8,420 nt of DNA from Caldilineaceae bacterium. Its GTDB lineage: Bacteria; Chloroflexota; Anaerolineae; Caldilineales; Caldilineaceae. Made by a program: the position numbers and the translations under genes. The notes under the pieces are model-generated. The model was not told the DNA's origin. It was given only the letters and a program-made list of their open reading frames with translations, and did not search any database. Each line of letters begins with the position of its first letter. Within the stretch, counting starts at the first letter, position 1. Shown piece after piece: positions 1 through 6,105 of the stretch. The stretch covers positions 1 through 8,420 of the forward strand of contig JAPPKT010000353.1 in the NCBI GenBank assembly GCA_028819675.1. The letters are read 5' to 3'.

Positions 1-32
1 CCCCCCTTGGGGGGGGGCCCCCCCCCCCCCAA
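1..32. repeat. Homopolymer C/G runs at the window edge
   Basis: The window opens with six C, then TT, nine G, thirteen C and AA. Positions 7-32 form an imperfect self-complementary block (TT-G9-C13-AA). Nothing like it occurs elsewhere in the window. A long G run next to a long C run at a contig edge is most easily explained as a sequencing or assembly artefact, such as poly-G read tails and their reverse complement. A genuine G/C hairpin cannot be excluded from sequence alone. Confidence 0.7.
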
Positions 33-555
33 CGCCCCCTCTCCTGTCCGCGCCGCATAGAGTGTGTGGCTAATTTCACCTTGTCGTCCCGCGGCCGCCG
101 GGCTTCCCCCCCAACCCCGCGTCCCGGCAGATTCCGAGTATGTGCCAGCGCAGGCAAGCCAGGCGAGGCAACTCCCATATATTCCCAAAATTCACCGCAA
201 TGACCATTGCGAGCTCGCTACCGAAACACTGACGGTACATTCCGCCGAGACAGAACACACACACAACAAATGGCTCAGTTGTTGCCAATGAAAAAAGTGA
301 AACGAAAAACTGTGCCCCGACCATAGGCAATCTACTCGGACATACTGCAGATGAAACGTTGGCGCTTCAAATGTCCTTTGCCTCAGTGTGCCTACGCGAG
401 CCAGCCAAGGCAGTTGCTATTCTGGCGAATGCCTGCATCTTCCAGGTCAGGCAAACGTCGACGAATATTGGCCGATGTCAGCACGACCGAGAATACCCAA
501 AACTGAGAACTGGATGGACGGGACTTTCAGTCTCTCTATAGAGTTGGTGCTTAAA
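33..555. other. Gene-free stretch
   Basis: No reading frame here resembles a protein: the available frames of 60-84 codons are low in recognisable motifs, lack good ribosome binding sites and overlap each other. I saw no tRNA T-loop signature. Small elements include a short AC-rich run near 256-267 and a perfect 10-bp palindrome CTCTATAGAG at 534-543. The stretch may be the intergenic region beyond the minus-strand membrane-protein pair. Confidence 0.5.
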
Positions 556-582
556 GGCAGGCCCACTACCGTGGAGCCTGCC
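556..582 (-). terminator. Strong hairpin, possible Rho-independent terminator
   Basis: Arms GGCAGGC (556-562) and GCCTGCC (576-582) pair perfectly. Inside them CCAC (563-566) pairs with GTGG (571-574) around a TACC loop, leaving one bulged A at 575, for 11 base pairs in all. Read on the minus strand the hairpin is followed by TTTAA, a short U-tract. It lies about 75 bp past the stop of the membrane-protein gene at 657, where a terminator would be expected. The U-tract is weak, so it might instead be a transcript-stabilising stem. Confidence 0.45.
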
Positions 583-656
583 TGGGCAAGGTGAAGTATG
601 GTTAAAACCGATCAGTGGGTATGACGCGACAAGACACAGCAGCCGCAAAGTCTTGC

Positions 657-1079
657 CTATGCAGACTGTTCTGCAGTGTCACTCTTGGCAAGATGCCGGC
701 CCACAGGAAAGAGGAGCAAAGGAACAGAGATGTCGATAAATATCCACAGCCATTGGAGACTCATCTCTGGTTCGAGCAAACGCGAACCGATCCAGTTCCA
801 CAGCAGGGCGTGAATAAGGATGATTCCCCCATACAGCGTTAAATTCGCCTCGAAGTACTCCTTTGTTAGGCCACCAACCTGGGAATTGTCGACATCCAGT
901 TTTCTCCTGAATCCAACATAGATGGTAATGAGCGTGCCAGCAGCGACAAATGGATCAAAGATTGTCCAGACAAGCGCGCCGAATCCCTCGGACATCGGGT
1001 CGTACAACTGAATGGCGACAAACTGGATCCAGAACACAACGGCGAAAACCTGCATGGCGATTCCCACAATTCTCTTCAC
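657..1079 (-). CDS. Four-helix membrane protein of unknown function, copy A
   Basis: This 140-residue protein has four hydrophobic stretches that read as membrane helices, at about residues 5-25, 36-57, 80-98 and 108-128. A charged loop around residues 58-76 (RRK at 58-60) joins helices 2 and 3. I do not recognise the family. The start is GTG at 1079-1077, with GAGGAGGG (1088-1095) placed 8 nt upstream. It is a paralogue of the gene just upstream on the same strand (1210-1620). The two align without gaps over 130 residues, with 69 identities counted by hand. Shared blocks include YDP at 26-28, DP at 42-43, LYGG at 82-85, ALLWNWIGSR at 91-100 and QWLWI at 109-113. The Trp-rich helix ends are the most conserved part. 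It is likely co-transcribed with copy B, as the downstream member. Membrane location is a confident inference; function is unknown. Confidence 0.8.
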   Translation of the reverse strand: MKRIVGIAMQVFAVVFWIQFVAIQLYDPMSEGFGALVWTIFDPFVAAGTLITIYVGFRRKLDVDNSQVGGLTKEYFEANLTLYGGIILIHALLWNWIGSRLLEPEMSLQWLWIFIDISVPLLLFPVGRHLAKSDTAEQSA

Positions 1080-1097
1080 GACGAAATCCCTCCTCTA

Positions 1098-1157
1098 TCA
1101 CGGACATTTTGCTGAGTGTCCGTTTCGCATTCCCGGTTCCCCTCCGGTTCTCGCCAT
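1098..1157 (-). CDS. Possible 19-codon leader ORF before copy A
   Basis: Within the 130-bp gap between the two membrane-protein genes, an ATG at 1157-1155 opens a 19-codon frame that ends in TGA at 1100-1098. The peptide starts MARTGGEPG and ends SAKCP. An AGGGAGGA element (1168-1175) lies 10 nt upstream of the ATG, and the stop sits only 2 nt before the SD of copy A. Ribosomes finishing this frame could re-initiate on copy A. A frame this short can easily arise by chance, and no family assignment is possible. Confidence 0.2.
   Translation of the reverse strand: MARTGGEPGMRNGHSAKCP
1100..1123 (-). promoter_or_regulatory. Hairpin 4 nt before the SD of copy A
   Basis: ACGGACA (1100-1106) and TGTCCGT (1117-1123) are perfect 7-bp inverted arms around a 10-nt loop. 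On the minus strand the stem ends 4 nt before the GAGGAGGG ribosome binding site of the gene starting at 1079. No T-run follows, so it is not a terminator for copy B. A role in translation control or in transcript processing is possible but only inferred. Confidence 0.35.
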
Positions 1158-1209
1158 CTCGTCACAGTCCTCCCTGAACTGAGAGTGCAGAATCCCCTTC
1201 TGTTTCCTT

Positions 1210-1620
1210 TCACAACGCTTCGGTTCTGGTGAGACGCCTGCCTGCCGAGAACAAGAGAAGCGGGAGCGTGAGGTCGATAAGGATCCACAACCACTGAAAG
1301 CTCACCAGTGGGTACGACCATCGCGATCCAATCCAGTTCCACAGGAGCGCGGCAAGCAATGCCACACCCCCGTAAAGTGCGATGTTCGCTTCGATGTATT
1401 CCCGGGACAGGCCTTCCTCTGCCAGACTGTCACTCTCTGTCTTCCGGCGCAATGCAACCCAAATGGTGATGAGTATCGCAATAACCATCAGAGGGTCGAG
1501 AACAGACCAAATCTGAAACCCAACGCCTTCCTGAGCAGGGTCGTAGAATAGGATGGCCAGGAATTGGACCCAGACCACAACGGCCAAAACCTTTAAGAAG
1601 TTTCCCATAATCTTGTTCAC
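1210..1620 (-). CDS. Four-helix membrane protein of unknown function, copy B
   Basis: This 136-residue protein is the upstream member of a tandem paralogous pair with copy A. It has the same four-helix layout and is colinear without gaps through residue 130. The frame stays open upstream to ATG 1704, but I place the start at GTG 1620-1618. AAAGGAG (1631-1637) lies 10 nt upstream there, the length then matches copy A, and both genes have the same GTG-plus-strong-SD design. The internal ATG at codon 5 is too far from the SD. The two copies differ mainly in the interhelix charged loop (residues 61-73) and at the extreme C-terminus, while the aromatic block ALLWNWIGSR at 91-100 is identical. Hydrophobicity indicates an inner-membrane protein. 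I recognise no catalytic motif, and function is unknown. Confidence 0.8.
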   Translation of the reverse strand: MNKIMGNFLKVLAVVVWVQFLAILFYDPAQEGVGFQIWSVLDPLMVIAILITIWVALRRKTESDSLAEEGLSREYIEANIALYGGVALLAALLWNWIGSRWSYPLVSFQWLWILIDLTLPLLLFSAGRRLTRTEAL

Positions 1621-1648
1621 GACAGAGTTTCTCCTTTTACAATCTCCA

Positions 1649-1672
1649 AATGCCGCATTTGCATCCGGCACT
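1649..1672 (-). promoter_or_regulatory. Hairpin upstream of the copy B SD
   Basis: On the minus strand TGCCG pairs with CGGCA around a 10-nt loop (plus-strand arms 1651-1655 and 1666-1670). It can extend to seven pairs if one G-U wobble is allowed. It lies 11 nt before the AAAGGAG site of copy B. The geometry, a stem of about 7 bp with a 10-nt loop, resembles the hairpin before copy A, although the sequences differ. Confidence 0.25.
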
Positions 1673-1704
1673 TTTCCAACGATTCGTCCCCTGACCCTTA
1701 GCAT

Positions 1705-2230
1705 ACACTTCCTTACGGATCAGATTTAAGACCACATCTGCAGCCCGCCCCATCCTGACAAGAACAGCGATCACAGCAATAACGCAGCACGGTTCACCGG
1801 CCGGAAGCTAGGCCGTGAGCTGCAAACCACGACGCGCTATGTCCCGCAGGAGTCTCTGCAAGGGTCTCCAAATCGCGAGTCTTCGCAAAGCGCGTCTGCC
1901 AGGCGCGCCTCTCCATGGGAATACCAACACTCCCACCGGGAGATATGGGGGACCAAGAATCGGGTAGAGCAGTCTGTGTCAGGCGGGGACTGCCTTTGCA
2001 CCTGGGGGACAATCAGGCAGGGGAATGGAAAAGAATTGGTCAGACTGTCAGGCGTTTGGACATTCCTTGGAAACGAGTCTCTATCAGCCAGCCATTGTCG
2101 TTCGCGGCGCCGAGACGCTGGCCCCTGTCCAGGCCCTGGCAGAAAATCGGAGAAGGCGCCTGGTCAGGCCAAACAGAACTGCCAAACTGCGCAAAGCCCA
2201 AGGTCGGAACTGAGATACGTCCAGCCTTCA
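1705..2230. other. Gene-free stretch
   Basis: I see no supported gene between the membrane-protein pair and the VOC gene. Open frames on both strands (for example near 1915-2244 plus and 2040-2230 minus) show no recognisable motif, and the larger minus frame owes most of its length to overlap with the VOC gene. Minor structures are CTCCC-ACC-GGGAG at 1930-1942 and GCCT-GGTC-AGGC at 2158-2169, neither followed by a T-run. The stretch may hold a decayed gene or the promoter of the minus-strand pair; I could not identify a good -35/-10 pair. Confidence 0.4.
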
Positions 2231-2881
2231 CTACTCCAGAGTAACGATACCGAGAGGCGTCTCTAGCCTTGCCCGCATCTCCGGTGCATCGCCGGCGGAC
2301 ACCAGAATGTCGATGTGAAGCGCCGACAACATCGGCTGCACCTCGGCAGGCCGGGGATGGAACAGAGAAAGTTCGAGTAGCCGCACACCCTGCGCCGAAG
2401 TCGTAGATGGGTGCGGAGTTTCCTCTCCCCACTCGATCAGAAACGGCACAATCCCATCGCCTGGCGGTGGCCACCCTTCCTGGGTCTCCGGTCGTTTGGT
2501 CGTACGCCAGCTCAACCGCGCACCGTCCGGTCGAACGCGCCCGCCCTCTACCACCACGCCCGGATCATAACCAGCAGCCTGCGAAGCGCTCGCTACCTCT
2601 TCCAGTGAGGGGGCCAGTACAGCCCATGTCACCAACCGGGGAATCTTTAGCCAGTCCAATCCGAAGGCCAACGGCCGCTCCCCCTGCTGGTGTGATTGCT
2701 CCGGGTCCGGCGCAATGATCTCCAGATAACAGGAGCCGCTCAGGGCCAGCAGCGCATTGTGCGTTCCATTGGGATGTTTGCCTCCGGCAGAAGGGCGTAC
2801 ACCGAAGCGCTCAGCCAGGTCTCCTACCGCCTCCTCAAGATCCGGCGCGGCATATACGAGATGATCGGGTGAGAGAGCCAT
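2231..2881 (-). CDS. Glyoxalase-like VOC-superfamily protein
   Basis: This 216-residue protein matches the Glyoxalase-like (Glyoxalase_3 type) branch of the vicinal-oxygen-chelate fold. It opens with the typical DHLVYAAPDLEEAV segment (residues 6-19, with a potential metal ligand His7). A GTHNALLAL block follows at 39-47, then YLEI-APDP at 52-60 with a potential ligand Glu54. A second half contains the PFLIEWG block at 146-152 followed by HPS. Members bind a divalent metal and act on small molecules by isomerisation, ring cleavage or detoxification; the substrate cannot be deduced. I place the start at ATG 2881, where the conserved domain begins. The frame is open to 3001, but the extra 40 residues look unconserved and run through the regulatory region. 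AGGAGG lies 18 nt upstream of this ATG, further than usual, so the exact start is less certain than the gene. It is divergent from the PhyH gene and may share its control. Confidence 0.85.
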   Translation of the reverse strand: MALSPDHLVYAAPDLEEAVGDLAERFGVRPSAGGKHPNGTHNALLALSGSCYLEIIAPDPEQSHQQGERPLAFGLDWLKIPRLVTWAVLAPSLEEVASASQAAGYDPGVVVEGGRVRPDGARLSWRTTKRPETQEGWPPPGDGIVPFLIEWGEETPHPSTTSAQGVRLLELSLFHPRPAEVQPMLSALHIDILVSAGDAPEMRARLETPLGIVTLE

Positions 2882-2930
2882 AATTGTTCTGTGGAACTGC
2901 CTCCTGGTATCCTGTCCGCCCACCGTATTG

Positions 2931-2936
2931 TATAAT
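2931..2936 (+). promoter_or_regulatory. Candidate -10 box (TATAAT) for the PhyH gene
   Basis: A perfect TATAAT lies in the divergent region between the VOC and PhyH genes, about 120 bp before the PhyH start. No convincing -35 hexamer sits 16-18 bp upstream (2908-2913 reads TATCCT). The call therefore rests on the -10 match alone and on its location in an intergenic region. Confidence 0.35.
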
Positions 2937-2943
2937 GCACGGG

Positions 2944-2972
2944 ATTGCCACCCGCAAAGGTAAACTGGCAAT
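2944..2972. promoter_or_regulatory. Candidate operator: ATTGCCA-N15-TGGCAAT
   Basis: Perfect 7-bp inverted arms at 2944-2950 and 2966-2972 have centres 22 bp apart, about two helical turns, which suits a dimeric regulator. The element starts 7 bp after the TATAAT box, where binding would block transcription. A further half-site-like GGGCAAT occurs at 2984-2990. No regulator gene lies in the window, so the binding protein is unknown. Confidence 0.35.
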
Positions 2973-3056
2973 TCACAATCCAGGGGCAATGTGCGCTGCA
3001 TTTTAGCTTACCCAAAGAATCGGCCAAAATGGCCAAATCGTTTAACAGGAGAAATG

Positions 3057-3893
3057 ATGAGCGCTGTACCGCAGAAACCAAGCGAAATCGATATCTTTCT
3101 CTTTGATCTGCGAGGATATCTTCTGGTCAAGAACGCCCTCACCGAACAAGAGATCGCCGACTGCAATGCCGAGATCGACGCCGTCCTGCCTCTGGAGGTA
3201 GGACAGTGGGCGGGATACGTTCACGGCCACCAGTACGGAAGCGCCGACGGCCTCAACCTGCAGCAGATCTATGAAGCCGGTCCCGGATTCGAGAACCTGA
3301 TCGATCATCCGTCCTGGCTCGAAAAGGTCAAATACTTTGTGGGAGGGGAAGGCTCGTTCGACTTTCACCACGGGCCTCTGTTTATCGATGAAAACTTTGC
3401 CAACCTGCGCGGCCCCGGCGAGGCCATCGGCATCCACTCAGGGGGGCATCACATCAGCAAGCGCAACCAGTTCAGGTTTCACAACGGACACTTCATGAAC
3501 GGCCAGGTGAATGTTCTCGTTGCCCTCACCGATATCGGGCCTGGCGACGGTGGCACTATGGTGATCCCCGGCAGCCACAAGTCCAACTTTCCACCACCCG
3601 AATACGACGCCCACAGCATCGGGCTGGGCGGTTCGGCCGACGCCATCATCGGCGCAGAGGAAATCTACATGGACGCGGGCGACGCCCTCTTATTCGTGGA
3701 TACGATCTGCCACGGCTCTGCCCGCCGCTCGGTCCGGGGCGACCGCCGGGTTGTCGTCTACCGTTACGGACCGTCCTGGGGCATCTTCAGATTCGGCTAC
3801 CGGCCGTCTCCGGATCTGCTTGAACGGCTTACGCCTGCTCGACGCGAAATCGTCTGGCCCCACGAGGTGATGGAGCGATCGCCGCAGAAGTAA
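3057..3893 (+). CDS. PhyH-family Fe(II)/2-oxoglutarate-dependent oxygenase
   Basis: This 278-residue protein is a phytanoyl-CoA dioxygenase (PhyH) family member. The N-terminal segment FDLRGYLLVKNALTEQEI (residues 16-33) is the typical family opening. The jelly-roll core carries GQVNVLVALTDIGPGDGGT (149-167) and the signature VIPGSHKSNF (169-178). The distal metal ligand is probably His219 (in DTICHGSARR), and a downstream Arg (229 or 230) would hold 2-oxoglutarate. The proximal motif is odd: the expected His-x-Asp reads His127-Ser-Gly129. Members couple 2-oxoglutarate decarboxylation to hydroxylation or related oxidations of small molecules; the substrate is unknown. AGGAG at 3047-3051 lies 5 nt before ATG 3057 and only 2 nt before the adjacent ATG 3054, so I chose 3057. 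The gene is divergent from the VOC gene and convergent with the aldo/keto reductase, with 10 bp between the stops. Confidence 0.9.
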   Translation: MSAVPQKPSEIDIFLFDLRGYLLVKNALTEQEIADCNAEIDAVLPLEVGQWAGYVHGHQYGSADGLNLQQIYEAGPGFENLIDHPSWLEKVKYFVGGEGSFDFHHGPLFIDENFANLRGPGEAIGIHSGGHHISKRNQFRFHNGHFMNGQVNVLVALTDIGPGDGGTMVIPGSHKSNFPPPEYDAHSIGLGGSADAIIGAEEIYMDAGDALLFVDTICHGSARRSVRGDRRVVVYRYGPSWGIFRFGYRPSPDLLERLTPARREIVWPHEVMERSPQK

Positions 3894-3904
3894 CCGCTCC
3901 GGTT
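3892..3904. terminator. Small hairpin spanning the convergent stops
   Basis: AACCG-CTC-CGGTT (5-bp stem, 3-nt loop) fills the space between the PhyH stop (3891-3893) and the aldo/keto reductase stop (3904-3906), touching both stop codons. It could serve as a minimal bidirectional 3'-end structure. The stem is short and no T-run follows on either strand, so a true terminator is doubtful. Confidence 0.2.
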
Positions 3905-4890
3905 CACCTCATGCGCGCAGGGACCTGCCACATATCAAGATTGTCTCCAAGCGCCTCCTTGACAGGCTCGGTCGCCGAAGACAGCTGATTCAAGACCGCC
4001 TCGTCCAGCGTCAACCCTAGCGAAGGCAGGTTCCGCCGGACCTCCTCGGCATTCCGTGCCCCAACCAGCAAGGATGTGATGCCAGTCTGCTGCCGCGCCC
4101 AAGCCAGACACACCGCTGCCATTGCTTCGCCAAGACCCTCTGCTATCTTGCGGATTTCCGCGACTGCCGCAAATAGCTCCTCCTCAAGACCGGGCTCGCC
4201 GTGCTCCGAGAATCTTCGCTCACTGGAATAGTGGCGCGTTCGCGCCAGCCCTTCGGGTACGTCGTCAGCGCTGGCATAGCGTCCCGTAAGAACGCCCTGC
4301 GCCAGCGGACTATAGCAGATGACGCCGATCCCGTTTTCTCGACAAAGTGGCAGAACCGACCTTTCAATGACACGCCACACGAGACTGTAAGGCATCTGGT
4401 CCGAAACACACCTTCCCGTCGCGATCATTTCAGACAGGTCCTGCTGGGCAAAATTGCACACTCCGTATGACCTGATCTTACCTGTATCCTGTAGCGCGTC
4501 GAGCGCGCCGACCGTTTCCGCAAGCGGCACCTCCCAGTTCGGCCAGTGAATCTGGTACAGGTCGATATAGTCTGTCTGAAGCGCCCGCAGGCTGCGTTCG
4601 CAAGCTTCATTCAATGCCTCCGGAACCAGGTTGCCCGCGCTCACTTTGGTTGCAATAACTGCCCTGTCGCGCCTACCCTTCAGTCCGCGGCCCAGCACCT
4701 CCTCAGAGTGAACATATCCTTCCGCTGTGTCGAAGAAGTTAATGCCCGCGTCCAGAGCCGCGTGGACCGCCGCGATCGAGTCGTCATCCTCCTGTTTGCC
4801 CCAGAACTCGCCGCCCGTAAACGGCCAGCACCCCAGCGCAATCGGCGACACCTGAATGTCATCCCGTCTACCCAACCCTCTGTACTCCAT
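3904..4890 (-). CDS. Aldo/keto reductase
   Basis: This 328-residue protein is a full-length aldo/keto reductase, a cytoplasmic NADPH-dependent (alpha/beta)8-barrel oxidoreductase that interconverts carbonyls and alcohols. The catalytic tetrad is complete: Asp54 and Tyr59 in FFDTAEGYVHSEEVLGRGL (52-70), Lys82 in ATKVS, and His115 in DLYQIHWP. The nucleotide-binding end is visible as YSPLAQGVLTGRY (203-215) and LLVGARNAEEVRRNL (284-298). The layout resembles the bacterial AKR groups that include YhdN/general stress protein 69-type enzymes, but the substrate is not predictable. GGGAGG (4900-4905) lies 9 nt before the ATG at 4890, supporting this start. It is divergent from the esterase operon and convergent with the PhyH gene. 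A role in reducing an oxidised product of neighbouring enzymes is speculation. Confidence 0.93.
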   Translation of the reverse strand: MEYRGLGRRDDIQVSPIALGCWPFTGGEFWGKQEDDDSIAAVHAALDAGINFFDTAEGYVHSEEVLGRGLKGRRDRAVIATKVSAGNLVPEALNEACERSLRALQTDYIDLYQIHWPNWEVPLAETVGALDALQDTGKIRSYGVCNFAQQDLSEMIATGRCVSDQMPYSLVWRVIERSVLPLCRENGIGVICYSPLAQGVLTGRYASADDVPEGLARTRHYSSERRFSEHGEPGLEEELFAAVAEIRKIAEGLGEAMAAVCLAWARQQTGITSLLVGARNAEEVRRNLPSLGLTLDEAVLNQLSSATEPVKEALGDNLDMWQVPARMR

Positions 4891-4926
4891 CGAAATTTAC
4901 CTCCCTTCCATAGATTTTTGCTGGGG

Positions 4927-4940
4927 TTACGCTACCGTAA
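4927..4940. promoter_or_regulatory. Palindrome TTACG-CTAC-CGTAA in the divergent region
   Basis: A 5-bp inverted repeat with a 4-bp spacer lies between the divergent aldo/keto reductase and esterase genes, 37 bp upstream of the reductase start. It could be an operator or a small stem. The arms are short enough to arise by chance, and I found no clear promoter beside it. Confidence 0.2.
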
Positions 4941-5028
4941 GGCCGTGGCTTTTGCAAGGTGACATTTCGTGGTAATCTCTAGGACAAATCCACGTCAGCA
5001 AACCCGGAAAGAACAGCCAATCCAAACT

Positions 5029-6105
5029 ATGCCAAGCATCCGCAGCCAGATCTTTAAACTCTATTTTCGCGCTCGCAACAGCCGCCTCCCTCTCGACCGC
5101 CCTATCCTTGACCAGCGTGAAACCTTGGACCGTCGCGGGCAACGGCTTCTACCCATGGCAGACGGGATGTTGGCATCACCCGTCGACGCATTCGACGTGC
5201 CCTCCGAATGGATCGATCTACAAGATACGCGGTCCGACACAGCCTTCCTCTATCTGCACGGAGGCGGCTACTTCATCGGCTCCTGCCAGTCCCATCGCGG
5301 CTTCGTCTCACATATTGCCAAGGCTTCCCGCTGCCGTACCTTACTTCCTGAATACCGCCTTGCCCCGGAACACCGGTTTCCTGCCGGCCTTCTGGACGCC
5401 CGCGCCTCGTACAGGTTTCTTCTGGCTCAGGGCTACTCGCCCGACCGCATAATTGTTGGAGGAGAATCGTCTGGCGGAGGACTCGCCTTGGCGCTCTTAC
5501 AAACTTTGCGGGATGAAGGGCTGCCGATGCCGGCCGGCGCAGTTCTCCTATCTCCCTGGACCGATCTGTTGGGCACCGGACACAGTGTACACTCTCTCGC
5601 CCGAAAAGATCCGTGGCTGCGTCCTGCCGGCATTCCAATTGTAGCGAATAGATACCGTGGGAGCGTCCCGGCTGATCATCCACTTGTTTCGCCGCTTTAT
5701 GCTGATCTGAAGGGACTCCCCCCTATTCTGATTCACGCCGGAAATGATGAAATCCTGCGCGACGATTCAACCCGATTGGAGGCTAGAGCAAGAGCAGCCG
5801 GTGTTGAAGTTACCGCCAAGATCTGGATGGGAATGTGGCACGCCTTCCACGCATTCTATCCTTGGGTGCCCGAAGCAAAGCAGGCGCACAGAGAGATTGG
5901 CGAATGGGTCGCAATGACAATTGAGACTGAATCGCAGGCAGCCCTAGAGAGAGCTAATGATTCGATCAGCCGACGTTCGAACCGACTCCGAAGTGCGCAG
6001 CTGGGAAGCGCGCCTCAATCGAGAGCGCCCGCAACGGAGGGAAGTAGCCGCCTGGATTACCAGCCAGATCAGCGCCGCCTCAGCCGGCACGCCGCGGGTC
6101 GTTGA
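5029..6105 (+). CDS. HSL-family alpha/beta hydrolase (esterase) with extended tail
   Basis: This protein belongs to the hormone-sensitive-lipase (family IV) carboxylesterases, which cleave short acyl esters. From ATG 5029 it has 358 residues. The oxyanion-hole motif HGGG is at 77-80. The nucleophile Ser147 sits in GESSG (145-149), a variant of the usual GDSAG. The catalytic acid (Asp240 or Glu241) lies in NDEILRDD, and His271 in MWHAF. The family-like region ends near residue 300, the usual length. The last ~55 residues are low-complexity and polar, and most of them (149 bp) overlap the following methyltransferase in another frame; a recent frameshift probably created this tail. An alternative GTG start at 4969 has a good SD (AAGGTG, 4956-4961), but the 20 added codons have low third-position GC and homologues usually start near the ATG, so I prefer 5029. 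It is the first gene of a coupled operon. Confidence 0.88.
   Translation: MPSIRSQIFKLYFRARNSRLPLDRPILDQRETLDRRGQRLLPMADGMLASPVDAFDVPSEWIDLQDTRSDTAFLYLHGGGYFIGSCQSHRGFVSHIAKASRCRTLLPEYRLAPEHRFPAGLLDARASYRFLLAQGYSPDRIIVGGESSGGGLALALLQTLRDEGLPMPAGAVLLSPWTDLLGTGHSVHSLARKDPWLRPAGIPIVANRYRGSVPADHPLVSPLYADLKGLPPILIHAGNDEILRDDSTRLEARARAAGVEVTAKIWMGMWHAFHAFYPWVPEAKQAHREIGEWVAMTIETESQAALERANDSISRRSNRLRSAQLGSAPQSRAPATEGSSRLDYQPDQRRLSRHAAGR
5946..5953 (+). repeat. (AG)4 run at the esterase/methyltransferase junction
   Basis: Four AG units lie within the 3' part of the esterase, 3 nt before the ATG of methyltransferase 1. Removing one AG unit makes the esterase read CTA GAG AGC TAA, with the stop overlapping the next ATG as TAATG. 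The run can also serve as a weak SD for the methyltransferase. Slippage here is an inference. Confidence 0.5.

Noticed and set aside
76..330. 84-codon minus-strand frame with a hydrophobic N-terminus
   Set aside because: There is no SD at its start, the C-terminal part is read from skewed GC-rich sequence, and no resemblance to a known protein was seen.
2040..2474. 144-codon minus-strand frame overlapping the VOC gene and the gap after it
   Set aside because: Its first part is an out-of-frame reading of the VOC gene; the rest (2040-2230) has no family-like motif, start or SD, so I could not support a gene or pseudogene.
2881..3001. 40-residue N-terminal extension of the VOC protein
   Set aside because: The conserved domain begins at the ATG at 2881, and the extension would be read through the TATAAT and inverted-repeat region with no SD.
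3022..3037. GGCCAAA direct repeat and GGCCA-AAA-TGGCC stem before the PhyH SD
   Set aside because: Short, AT/GC-simple elements that could easily be chance; no support for a specific regulatory role.
4546..4962. 138-codon plus-strand frame opposite the aldo/keto reductase
   Set aside because: It is antisense to a full-length reductase with a complete catalytic tetrad; no motif of its own.
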